This document shows, in pieces, positions 1 through 7,315 of a DNA stretch of 64,000 nucleotides. The stretch comes from Pseudidiomarina woesei. GTDB lineage: Bacteria > Pseudomonadota > Gammaproteobacteria > Enterobacterales > Alteromonadaceae. The notes beneath the pieces were generated by a model, which was given only the letters and a program-made list of their open reading frames with translations, ran no database searches and had not been told where the DNA came from. The position numbers and the translations under genes are program-made. Location of the stretch: NCBI RefSeq assembly GCF_001418345.1, contig NZ_LIPW01000002.1:1-64000 (forward strand), read 5' to 3'. How positions within the stretch are numbered: the stretch's first letter is position 1; the number at the start of each line of letters is the position of its first letter.

Positions 1-88
1 TTGGAGACTACAACGTTGATAGGCGGGGTGTGGAAGCGTAGTAATGCGTTGAGCTAACCCGTACTAATTGCCCGTGAGGCTTAACCAT
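1..88 (+). rRNA. 23S rRNA, 3' end (partial)
   Basis: The first bases match the conserved 3' end of gammaproteobacterial 23S rRNA: the GTTGAGCTAACCC-GTACTAAT block at about 50-68 and the final GTGAGGCTTAACC at about 74-86. The rest of the gene lies before the window. The exact mature 3' end is uncertain by a few bases. The 5S gene follows about 140 bases later, so this is the distal part of an rRNA operon read on the plus strand. Confidence 0.93.
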
Positions 89-119
89 ACAACACCGAAA
101 GTGTTTAGGGCTAATGTAG

Positions 120-138
120 CCCGGCGTTTGACGCCGGG
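120..138 (+). other. Hairpin in 23S-5S spacer
   Basis: Bases 120-127 and 131-138 are perfectly complementary over 8 bp (CCCGGCGT/ACGCCGGG) with a 3-base loop. It lies in the transcribed spacer with no U-tract after it, so it is more likely a processing or folding element of the precursor rRNA than a terminator. Function is inferred from position only. Confidence 0.5.
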
Positions 139-227
139 GACGCAAGTTCGAGCTTCTATTAAAATACGTTCCTGTAGGGTGCGCATTCATACGAACAATC
201 AGCGCGTTTATATTGTTTAACAGTTTA

Positions 228-345
228 TGCCTGGCGGCCATAGCGAAGTGGAACCACCTGATCCATTCCGAACTCAGCAGTGAAACGCTTCAGCGCCGAT
301 GGTAGTGTGGGAGTTCCCATGTGAGAGTAGGACACCGCCAGGCTT
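228..345 (+). rRNA. rrf: 5S rRNA
   Basis: The sequence starts TGCCTGGCGGCC and ends CCGCCAGGCT, which pair to form the closing helix of 5S rRNA. Internal blocks such as CCGAACTCAG, AGTGAAACG, GCGCCGATGGTAGTGTGGG and GAGAGTAGGACACCGCC match gammaproteobacterial 5S rRNA. Length is about 118 bases, normal for the family. It is the last gene of the rRNA operon and is followed at once by a terminator. Confidence 0.97.
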
Positions 346-358
346 TAATTACGACGAG

Positions 359-387
359 ACCCCGAGCTAATGCTCGGGGTTTTTTCG
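359..387 (+). terminator. Rho-independent terminator of rRNA operon
   Basis: An 8-bp GC-rich stem (360-367 CCCCGAGC with 372-379 GCTCGGGG), a TAAT loop and six Ts directly after it. This is a textbook intrinsic terminator 14 bases after the 5S gene. Confidence 0.95.
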
Positions 388-421
388 TTTTTGGCTTTGA
401 AAAGAGCGTTGTTCGTTATTG

Positions 422-500
422 GTACGCTGCGCTGTTCGTACGCTGCGCTGTTGGTCACGCCCTCCGCCCCACTAATATCTAATATCCAACAGCTAATATC
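422..500. repeat. Short repeat cluster after rRNA operon
   Basis: Two copies of GTACGCTGCGCTGTT lie at 422-436 and 438-452. Three copies of CTAATATC lie at 472-479, 479-486 and 493-500. GCTGTTGG (447-454) is an exact inverted repeat of CCAACAGC (486-493), so the element could fold. No open reading frame fits. It looks like a small non-coding intergenic repeat element; its family is unknown to me. Confidence 0.6.
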
Positions 501-571
501 GCTTTTGCTCTTCAATTGGCTTCGGTTTTGTTGTTAAATCGGTAGATAATAAAAATAGAAGGGCGGTAATC

Positions 572-2014
572 ATGCTTTTTCGAGTGCTTGGAACACTACT
601 ATTGTTAGCTTTAATGAGTGGTTGCACTACAATGGCTGAGCGCTCAATGCTCGATCGAATACACGACAAAAAAGCTCAATTGTCACAAGTATGGATGGGC
701 TACGATGCGGAGCAAAGACGGATTGGCTTCATCGATTCAGAAAAGTTCATCTACTTAAAGGCACATGAATTACCTAACAACGGTTTTGATGAAGTAGAGA
801 AAGAACTCTGGAAAAGCGAGAAGGCATATGCTCAGTTTAATGGCCTTTTTCATATCAACGCTCAAATCACGCCAGAAATTAGAGCAACTATTGTTGAAGC
901 AGGGGCTCGAAAAAACTATTTAGCGCTAAGCGCATTGATTCTTCATGAAGATTTTCATGGCTTTCAACGCGATTATTTTGTGGATAATAGGTCGGATACC
1001 CTGGCTTACGCTGATATCGGTGAACTTCCCCCATATGAAGTCTTTGCTGCAGTGCGGTTCGAACGTAGGCTATTGCAAAGCATATTAGAACGATTTGATG
1101 AAACTGATGTTCGTAATGAACTCATCACGTCTTATGTCGCGCACCGAAACGTACGGAATCAATTGATGCCCAAAAGCTTTTCAATAAATGAAAATGCAAT
1201 TGAACGTTCAGAGGGCACTGCGACCTGGTTTGAATTTTATGCCATGAAAGCACTCGGTTTTTTAGACGATGTTGTGCCGGTATTGATTCGTCGATTACAA
1301 TCCAGTAGCGAAGAAAGAGGCGGAGATTTATCTGCTCGCCTTTATTCTCAACGCTTATACGGAACTGGCGCTGCAATTAGCGAAATAGCGCATCGTTTAA
1401 ATATTCCTGATTGGCAGCAAGCAATCGAACTTGGAAAGTCACCCTTTGATATTCTAAATGAGCACTATGCTGTTAGCTCTGAGAAAGCATTGCAGATTTA
1501 TCAGGTCTTACAAACAAGCCAAGCGTATCGAAATGAATTGATAGTTTCAAAGCGCTTTGAGGTTCCGATAGCTCCCCTGCAACGTTTAAAAGACATAGCT
1601 GATGAATATGCGTTCAAAGTCACGTTTGAGCTCGATAATACTTCCAGTGATGAATTTGATTATGGTTTTGCAGCTAAACAACTTGTTAGCCTTCCTGAAG
1701 GCCTTTTACTCCCTAATATACATCGATTCAACGCCAGTTCAGATAATGTGAGAATTAGTGTTGAGGGTGAAAATGTTCTATTGCATAAAACAGGGAACCA
1801 GTCGTCTGAAGTTGGGGTAAACAGATCAACCTTTGCGTTATTTGTGAACACGATAAAAATCCATGACAAACCTTTGAGCTTGGGAAGCTACAGTGCTCGC
1901 GCAGAAGATATAGAAGTAGTAGGCTGCCATTTTGAAGGGGATGCAACGATACGTATTACTGTCGATAAAGCAGACGTCGGACTTTCAACAATTAAAAATG
2001 AATCTGGAGATTAA
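572..2014 (+). CDS. Putative HExxH metallopeptidase-like lipoprotein, unknown family
   Basis: A 480-residue protein I do not recognise as a named family. Residues 1-18 form a lipoprotein signal peptide (hydrophobic 5-15, lipobox MSGC with Cys18, Thr at +2), so outer-membrane anchoring is likely. Residues 125-129 are HEDFH, an HExxH zinc-binding motif inside a hydrophobic helix (LSALILHEDFH). A later acidic block with E211, E214 and a GTATWFE stretch (215-221) could give the third metal ligand, in the manner of zincins. The C-terminal half looks beta-rich with no motif I know. AGAAGGG precedes the ATG at suitable distance. It stands alone between the rRNA terminator and murB. Peptidase activity is inferred from the motif only. 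Confidence 0.75.
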   Translation: MLFRVLGTLLLLALMSGCTTMAERSMLDRIHDKKAQLSQVWMGYDAEQRRIGFIDSEKFIYLKAHELPNNGFDEVEKELWKSEKAYAQFNGLFHINAQITPEIRATIVEAGARKNYLALSALILHEDFHGFQRDYFVDNRSDTLAYADIGELPPYEVFAAVRFERRLLQSILERFDETDVRNELITSYVAHRNVRNQLMPKSFSINENAIERSEGTATWFEFYAMKALGFLDDVVPVLIRRLQSSSEERGGDLSARLYSQRLYGTGAAISEIAHRLNIPDWQQAIELGKSPFDILNEHYAVSSEKALQIYQVLQTSQAYRNELIVSKRFEVPIAPLQRLKDIADEYAFKVTFELDNTSSDEFDYGFAAKQLVSLPEGLLLPNIHRFNASSDNVRISVEGENVLLHKTGNQSSEVGVNRSTFALFVNTIKIHDKPLSLGSYSARAEDIEVVGCHFEGDATIRITVDKADVGLSTIKNESGD

Positions 2015-2062
2015 TTGTTAGGTCTTGAAGTGAAGTTCTGATTTTCTGCTGCGATAATCTCG

Positions 2063-2098
2063 TTGGGTTTTGAAGCGAAGAGCCTTATAATTATTCGA
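2063..2098 (+). promoter_or_regulatory. Promoter for murB-birA-coaX, possibly leaderless
   Basis: TTGGGT (2063-2068) and TATAAT (2086-2091) are separated by exactly 17 bases, close to the sigma-70 consensus. The expected transcription start falls at 2097-2098, which is the A of the murB ATG. No Shine-Dalgarno sequence is visible before that ATG. The mRNA may therefore be leaderless or nearly so. Confidence 0.6.
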
Positions 2099-3099
2099 TG
2101 AATCAAACTTACTTTTCAACTGACCTCAAACCATTACATAGCTTCCGTTTGCACGGCAAAGCGCATGAAGTTATTTCGTTAAAGCATATCTCACAGCTAA
2201 GCACTTTGCCTCAACAGGCATACGTACTTGGGGAGGGTTCAAATACAATTTTTCTTGATGACTTTGCTCCTCCTATTGTAAAAGTTGAACTCAAAGGACT
2301 CTCGATAAAAGAGACAGAAATACATTGGAAGGTTAGTGTTGGTGCTGGGGAAAACTGGCATAATTTGGTATCTGAACTTCTAAATCGAGGTATTTTTGGA
2401 TTTGAAAACTTAGCTTTGATTCCTGGAACTGTTGGCGCAGCACCAGTACAGAACATTGGTGCCTATGGCCGTGAAGTATCAGAGTTTATCGAGATTGTGT
2501 ATGCATGGGATAGGCAAGCAAATCGATTAGTTGAATTCACGAAGCAACAATGTAACTTTGCCTATCGTGACAGTATTTTTAAAAAAGATGCTGGTCGATG
2601 GCTAATTGTGGAAGTTAAGTTTGCTATTCCTAAGCAATGGCAGCCTGAAGTGAGCTATGGCGAACTACGAGCGTTAGGCTCGCCCGTTACCGCGCAGCAA
2701 ATATTTGATGAAGTAATCGCTACTCGACGCCGTAAGCTACCAGACCCAGAAGAAATCCCTAACGCCGGAAGCTTTTTTAAAAACCCAATAGTCACTGTGG
2801 CTGAACTGCAAGAGTTATTAAAAAAATATCCGAAAATGCCAAATTTTGATCTTGGTGATAACAAGGTTAAGCTCGCAGCCGGTTGGTTAATTGACAACCT
2901 TGGGCTAAAAGGTTTTAGTACTGGGCAAGCAGCGGTACATAAGAACCAAGCTTTAGTGTTAGTTAATTTAGGTGAGGCAACGGCGGCAGATTTGCTTTTG
3001 TTAGCTAGAACAATTCGCGGCAAAGTAATAGAAGCATATGGCGTAGAACTTGAAGCCGAAGTGCGCTTACTCGGTCGACAAGGATTAATCACATTATGA
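2098..3099 (+). CDS. murB: UDP-N-acetylenolpyruvoylglucosamine reductase MurB
   Basis: Reduces UDP-GlcNAc-enolpyruvate to UDP-MurNAc with NADPH and FAD, the second committed step of peptidoglycan synthesis, in the cytoplasm. The 333 residues match type I MurB in length. FAD-binding blocks GEGSN (45-49) and IPGTVGAAPVQNIGAYG (108-124) are present, as are YRDS (156-159, containing the catalytic-site Arg), the GSFFKNP block with Ser225 as proton donor, and Glu321 near the C-terminus. The start is set by the family N-terminus (LKPLHSF). No ribosome site is visible before it. Its stop overlaps the birA start in an ATGA, so translation is coupled. Confidence 0.96.
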   Translation: MNQTYFSTDLKPLHSFRLHGKAHEVISLKHISQLSTLPQQAYVLGEGSNTIFLDDFAPPIVKVELKGLSIKETEIHWKVSVGAGENWHNLVSELLNRGIFGFENLALIPGTVGAAPVQNIGAYGREVSEFIEIVYAWDRQANRLVEFTKQQCNFAYRDSIFKKDAGRWLIVEVKFAIPKQWQPEVSYGELRALGSPVTAQQIFDEVIATRRRKLPDPEEIPNAGSFFKNPIVTVAELQELLKKYPKMPNFDLGDNKVKLAAGWLIDNLGLKGFSTGQAAVHKNQALVLVNLGEATAADLLLLARTIRGKVIEAYGVELEAEVRLLGRQGLITL

Positions 3100-4088
3100 A
3101 GCAGCATCGTCGCGAAAGGGTCATTACAGTTATAGAACAACTTAGTGATGGCCAATTTCATTCAGGTGAAACTATCGGTGAGTTATTAGGGGTTTCGCGC
3201 ACGGCGGTAAGTCAGTATATACAAGATGTGCAGAAGCTTGGTATCGATGTGTTTCGGGTCACCGGGAAAGGTTACCGTCTACAAAGTCCACTTCAACTTA
3301 TTGACCTTTCACGCATACTGTCAGATAGCGCGGACACAAGTTACGCAGCCGATTCAATTGATGTTGAGCGGGTAGTTGGCTCAACCAATGACGTAATCAA
3401 GCAACGCATGCAACACCATGCTCTGCCCAATGGCTATACCGTTTTTGCTGAAGCTCAAACAGAGGGGCGTGGCCGTCGTGGAAAGCGCTGGATATCGCCA
3501 TTTGGAGCTAATTTATACATGAGTATTTACTGGCGCTTAGACCAAGGTATGTCGGCAGCGATGGGGTTGAGTCTTGCGCTTGGTACTGCCGTGGCTCAGG
3601 TTCTTAGCGATTTCGGCGTGCCAAACGTCGAATTGAAGTGGCCCAATGATCTTCTTGTTGATGGAAAAAAGATTTCCGGCATTTTGGTTGAGCTCGAAGG
3701 GCAAGCGTTAGGTGTTGCGCATGCAATTATAGGTATTGGGGTTAATTTGACCATGCCTTCGCAATTACAACAAGAAATCGACCAGCCTTGGACGGATATC
3801 AGCCATTATCTAGGAACTCATTTTTCGCGAAACCAATTAGCTGCAATGCTACTGACCAAATGTCGTGAATGTTTAGCTGAATATGAGTTAACGGGGCTAA
3901 CAAATTTTATCGCTCGTTGGCAGCAATTTGATCGATTACAAGGTCAGCCGGTGCGCATTATTATGGGAAATAGAGAAATTGATGGTATTGCCGCCGGTAT
4001 TGATGATACTGGGGCAATTCTTGTGACCAGAAATGGCACTACCGAACGATATCATGCTGGAGAGGTAAGCCTACGACATGGCACATAA
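3096..4088 (+). CDS. birA: Bifunctional biotin-protein ligase / biotin operon repressor BirA
   Basis: Activates biotin to biotinyl-AMP and transfers it to the biotin carboxyl carrier protein; as a holo-repressor it controls biotin synthesis genes. Residues about 10-62 form a winged helix-turn-helix (GVSRTAVSQYIQ). The ligase domain carries GRGRRGKRW (124-132), the biotinyl-AMP loop, and KWPNDLLVDGKKISGILVE (181-199); a small C-terminal SH3-like domain follows. Its 330 residues compare with 321 in E. coli. The murB-birA gene order is also that of E. coli. The start overlaps murB and the end overlaps coaX by 11 bases, indicating one operon. Confidence 0.95.
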   Translation: MKQHRRERVITVIEQLSDGQFHSGETIGELLGVSRTAVSQYIQDVQKLGIDVFRVTGKGYRLQSPLQLIDLSRILSDSADTSYAADSIDVERVVGSTNDVIKQRMQHHALPNGYTVFAEAQTEGRGRRGKRWISPFGANLYMSIYWRLDQGMSAAMGLSLALGTAVAQVLSDFGVPNVELKWPNDLLVDGKKISGILVELEGQALGVAHAIIGIGVNLTMPSQLQQEIDQPWTDISHYLGTHFSRNQLAAMLLTKCRECLAEYELTGLTNFIARWQQFDRLQGQPVRIIMGNREIDGIAAGIDDTGAILVTRNGTTERYHAGEVSLRHGT

Positions 4089-4830
4089 ATTATTGATTGA
4101 TGCAGGTAATACTCGGGTAAAAGCGGCTCTAATGGATACAGAAGGGCATTTGGAACCATGGTTTAATGCTGATTATGAAGAATTAAATCATCATCCAATT
4201 ACTATGGAGCTCGACGGCGTTTGGGTTGCTGTTGTAAGCGGTCAACAACAGAACGATAAGTTAGCAGCTTGGCTTTCAGCACATCAACAAAACAAGGTGT
4301 TTCGAGTAGAGTCGGAGAAGGCGGCTTTCGGTGTAACAAATGCTTATGAGAAGCCAACAAATCTTGGTGTTGATCGATGGTTAGCAATGGTTGGAGCTTA
4401 TGACGAACAGCCAAAAGCGGCTGTGATTATAGATGCAGGTACTGCTATTACAGTCGACTGGATAGACGAACAGGGCCATCACCTAGGTGGATGGATTGCC
4501 CCAGGCGTCGAGCTTATGAAAAATTCAGTAACGCAACGCGCACCACATGTTTTTGATGATAGCCATGAGCAGTGGGGAAAGGCCCAACAATTAGGGCAAA
4601 GCACACCAGACTGTTTACTCAATGGTTGTGTGAACACTTTTGTCGGCCTTGTTCGCCAGGCTATGGCTGTATCTGAGACAGAATTGGATTGGTTTGATTA
4701 TCGGATTTTATTAAGTGGTGGTTCTATTCCACTATTGCCGGTAGACATTAAGCGGCGCGGTGAAATTCGGACAGAACTCGTATTACAGGGGCTTGCCTGT
4801 TATGCCCGACAAGAAAAAAGCACAGCGTAA
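4078..4830 (+). CDS. coaX: Type III pantothenate kinase CoaX
   Basis: Phosphorylates pantothenate, the first step of coenzyme A synthesis. Type III enzymes belong to the ASKHA fold, are not feedback-inhibited by CoA and need a monovalent cation. Visible motifs are the phosphate-1 loop IDAGNT (7-12), GVDRW (97-101), DAGTAITVD (119-127, with the catalytic Asp) and GGWIAPG (137-143). The 250 residues are typical. It is the last gene of the murB-birA-coaX operon. Its stop codon sits in the loop of the terminator hairpin that follows. Confidence 0.94.
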   Translation: MAHKLLIDAGNTRVKAALMDTEGHLEPWFNADYEELNHHPITMELDGVWVAVVSGQQQNDKLAAWLSAHQQNKVFRVESEKAAFGVTNAYEKPTNLGVDRWLAMVGAYDEQPKAAVIIDAGTAITVDWIDEQGHHLGGWIAPGVELMKNSVTQRAPHVFDDSHEQWGKAQQLGQSTPDCLLNGCVNTFVGLVRQAMAVSETELDWFDYRILLSGGSIPLLPVDIKRRGEIRTELVLQGLACYARQEKSTA

Positions 4831-4844
4831 GGCTGTGCTTTTTC
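4814..4844. terminator. Bidirectional terminator between coaX and nspC
   Basis: The stem GCACAGC/GCTGTGC (4820-4826 with 4832-4838) is extended by AAAAA/TTTTT (4815-4819 with 4839-4843); the loop is GTAAG. The A-run and T-run make it usable in both directions, ending coaX (plus) and nspC (minus). The coaX TAA lies in the loop. Confidence 0.88.
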
Positions 4845-4884
4845 ATTTCGGGTACAATGTACAATATAGAACTGAGTCCTAAGC

Positions 4885-6021
4885 TTAAGATAAGCGACCT
4901 CGAAAATCTTCGTAACTAAATTTACGAATAAGATCAAAAGTACCATCACGTCGCAAAATACCAATACTTGGGTGTTCAACGCCATTAAAGAATGAAGTTT
5001 TGACCATTGTATAATGCATCATATCTTCAAAAATAACGCGGTCTCCAGGTTTTAGCGGCTCTGCAAAACTATATAGACCAATAACGTCTCCGGCTAAACA
5101 TGAGTTACCGCCTAGCTTATACGTATGAGGCAAAACCCCTGGCTCGCGAGCGCCTGTAATTGTCGGACGGTATGGCATCTCAAGCACGTCTGGCATATGG
5201 GCTGTGGCGGAAATATCCAGTAAAGCAATCTGCCCTTCGTTTTCGATGATATCCACAACTTCGGCAACCAATGGGCCTGTTTGCCAAGCAACGGCAGAAC
5301 CCGGCTCCAAGATAACTTGTAGATTATAAGTTTCTTGCAAGCGCTTGAGTTGAGAAATTAAATGTTCCACATCATAACCCTGACGCGTCATAAGGTGGCC
5401 GCCACCAAGGTTGAGCCATTTCATTTGGTGTAATAGGTCGCCAAACTTGCTTTCTACAGCTTCTAATGTGCGTTCGAGTGCATAGGAGTCGCATTCACAC
5501 AGATTATGAACGTGAAGCCCTTCAATGCCGGTTAAATCGACGCCGCTCAATTCGGCGGCGCGAATACCTAAGCGTGAACCAGGAGCACTCGGGTCATATA
5601 ACTCGGTTTCAGCTTCTTGATGTTCTGGGTTAACCCTTAAACCAGCTGAAACTCCTGCAGTTAAAGTTTGCTCTCGGTACTTTTGCCACTGCGAGAGGCT
5701 ATTGAAAGATATGTGGTGCACAATTGGTAATAATGCGTCGATATCGGTTTGCTTATATGCCGGAGCGTAGGCATGTACTTCGCGTCCAAATTCCTCAGCC
5801 GCTAACCGAGCCTCCCACACTGAGCTTGCGGTACAGCCGCGTAAATATTCTCGCACTAAAGGAAAGGTGCTCCACATAGAGAAACCCTTTAGCGCTAAAA
5901 TAATATGGGCGCCACTTTCGTCTTGAACGCGCTTCATTAACTGTAAGTTACGCTCAAGCGCAGCCTCGTCACAAACGTAACAAGGCGATGGAACTGCGCT
6001 GTTTAAGTATGGATTTGCCAT
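4885..6021 (-). CDS. nspC: Carboxynorspermidine/carboxyspermidine decarboxylase NspC
   Basis: A PLP enzyme that decarboxylates carboxynorspermidine or carboxyspermidine to the free triamine, the last step of the route known from Vibrio. The protein has 378 residues. LALKGFSMW carries the PLP lysine (Lys45) at the start of the alanine-racemase-type barrel, and the C-terminal part has the KLGGNSCLAGD block with the active-site Cys. It starts 4 bases after the dehydrogenase gene upstream, so the two are one transcription unit. The Vibrio aminotransferase/decarboxylase fusion that supplies diaminopropane is not next to it, so the natural product may be spermidine from putrescine instead of norspermidine. 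Confidence 0.92.
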   Translation of the reverse strand: MANPYLNSAVPSPCYVCDEAALERNLQLMKRVQDESGAHIILALKGFSMWSTFPLVREYLRGCTASSVWEARLAAEEFGREVHAYAPAYKQTDIDALLPIVHHISFNSLSQWQKYREQTLTAGVSAGLRVNPEHQEAETELYDPSAPGSRLGIRAAELSGVDLTGIEGLHVHNLCECDSYALERTLEAVESKFGDLLHQMKWLNLGGGHLMTRQGYDVEHLISQLKRLQETYNLQVILEPGSAVAWQTGPLVAEVVDIIENEGQIALLDISATAHMPDVLEMPYRPTITGAREPGVLPHTYKLGGNSCLAGDVIGLYSFAEPLKPGDRVIFEDMMHYTMVKTSFFNGVEHPSIGILRRDGTFDLIRKFSYEDFRGRLS

Positions 6022-6025
6022 TTTT

Positions 6026-7225
6026 TTATCGCTTAAAAGGTGATTCAGTTTCGACCACTTTCCAAGGTAAACCGTATTGGTTTAAACGGTTCATGAATTC
6101 GTCTGGGTCAAATTGTTCCATATTCCAAACGCCTGGCTTCATCCAGTGCCCTTGAAGCATCATTGAAGCTGCAATCATGGCTGGTACCCCGGTGGTGTAA
6201 GACACTGCCTGAGCGCCAACTTCGGCATTACATACGGCGTGATCACAATTGTTGTAGATGAAAATGGTTTTTTCTTTGCCATCTTTCATACCAGTCACGT
6301 AAGTACCAATACAGGTCATGCCGGTATAGCCTTCAGCAAGTGAACCTGGATTCGGTAATACCGCTTTCAGAAATTCTAATGGCACGATTTTTTTGCCTTG
6401 GAATTCCACCGGTTGAATTGAAGTCATACCGACATTTTCAAGAACGCGAAGGTGCGTTAAATATTGCTCGCCGAAGGTCATCCAGAAACGTGCACGCTTC
6501 AATGTTGGGAAGTGCTTCACTAACGACTCTAGCTCTTCGTGGAATAACAAATAAGAAGCGCGAACACCGACACCTGGATAATCTAGGTCTTCGCGAACAC
6601 TAATTGGGTCAGTTTCGTGCCATTCGCCATTTTCCCAGAACTTACCGCGCTGAGTAATCTCGCGAATATTGATTTCTGGGTTGAAGTTGGTGGCAAAAGC
6701 TTGGCCGTGATCGCCACCGTTACAGTCAACGATGTCGAGATAGTGAACTTCGTCAAAGTAATGTTTTGCTGCGTAAGCAGTAAATACGTTTGTCACGCCA
6801 GGGTCAAAGCCTGCACCTAGCAGAGCCATGATGCCTTTTTCTTTAAATTTGTCTTGGTAAGCCCACTGCCATGAGTATTCAAATTTAGCTTCGTCTTTTG
6901 GCTCGTAGTTAGCAGTATCAAGGTAGTGTACGCCGGTTTCTAAACAGGCATCCATAATAGGTAAATCTTGATAAGGCAAAGCAACGTTTATCACCAAGCT
7001 TGGCTCAACCTTGCGAATAAGTTCTGCAACTTCACTTGCGTTGTCTGCGTCTACAGAATAAACACCGACAACGCGGTCTTTGCCTGCTTCTTCTTGTAAC
7101 TTTTCACATTTTGAAACTGTGCGGCTCGCCAAATGAATCTCAGAAAAATACTCTGGCAACATGGCACATTTCTTGACAACAACGCCGGCAACGCCGCCAG
7201 CACCAATAATTAATACTCGAGACAT
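6026..7225 (-). CDS. Carboxynorspermidine/carboxyspermidine dehydrogenase (saccharopine dehydrogenase family)
   Basis: Joins aspartate semialdehyde and a diamine (diaminopropane or putrescine) by NADPH-dependent reduction, giving carboxynorspermidine or carboxyspermidine for NspC. The Rossmann motif GAGGVAG lies at residues 8-14. The saccharopine-dehydrogenase-like core includes an ALLGAGFDPGVTNVF block typical of this subfamily. At 399 residues it is full length. AAAGGG lies 6-7 bases before the ATG. It is preceded by about 90 non-coding bases after tmcA, which could hold its own promoter, and is followed at once by nspC. The family and pairing with nspC are clear; the exact substrate is inferred. 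Confidence 0.9.
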   Translation of the reverse strand: MSRVLIIGAGGVAGVVVKKCAMLPEYFSEIHLASRTVSKCEKLQEEAGKDRVVGVYSVDADNASEVAELIRKVEPSLVINVALPYQDLPIMDACLETGVHYLDTANYEPKDEAKFEYSWQWAYQDKFKEKGIMALLGAGFDPGVTNVFTAYAAKHYFDEVHYLDIVDCNGGDHGQAFATNFNPEINIREITQRGKFWENGEWHETDPISVREDLDYPGVGVRASYLLFHEELESLVKHFPTLKRARFWMTFGEQYLTHLRVLENVGMTSIQPVEFQGKKIVPLEFLKAVLPNPGSLAEGYTGMTCIGTYVTGMKDGKEKTIFIYNNCDHAVCNAEVGAQAVSYTTGVPAMIAASMMLQGHWMKPGVWNMEQFDPDEFMNRLNQYGLPWKVVETESPFKR

Positions 7226-7315
7226 GGATAAACCCTTTTACTTTGGGAACTTAAAGGCTAAACAATAGCATACAAATGCTTTTTCAGCATATTTTGGTGC
7301 GGTATTTTACAGTGA

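Noticed and set aside
8-241. Minus-strand open frame in the rRNA region
   Set aside because: It lies within the 23S end, spacer and 5S start; rRNA identity is clear.
2655-3161. 168-codon minus-strand frame opposite murB
   Set aside because: Shadow of the murB/birA coding strand; biased composition and no ribosome site.
7276-7290. ATGCT/AGCAT inverted repeat between tmcA and the dehydrogenase gene, considered as a terminator
   Set aside because: The stem is only 5 bp, AT-rich, and no proper T-run follows on the minus strand.
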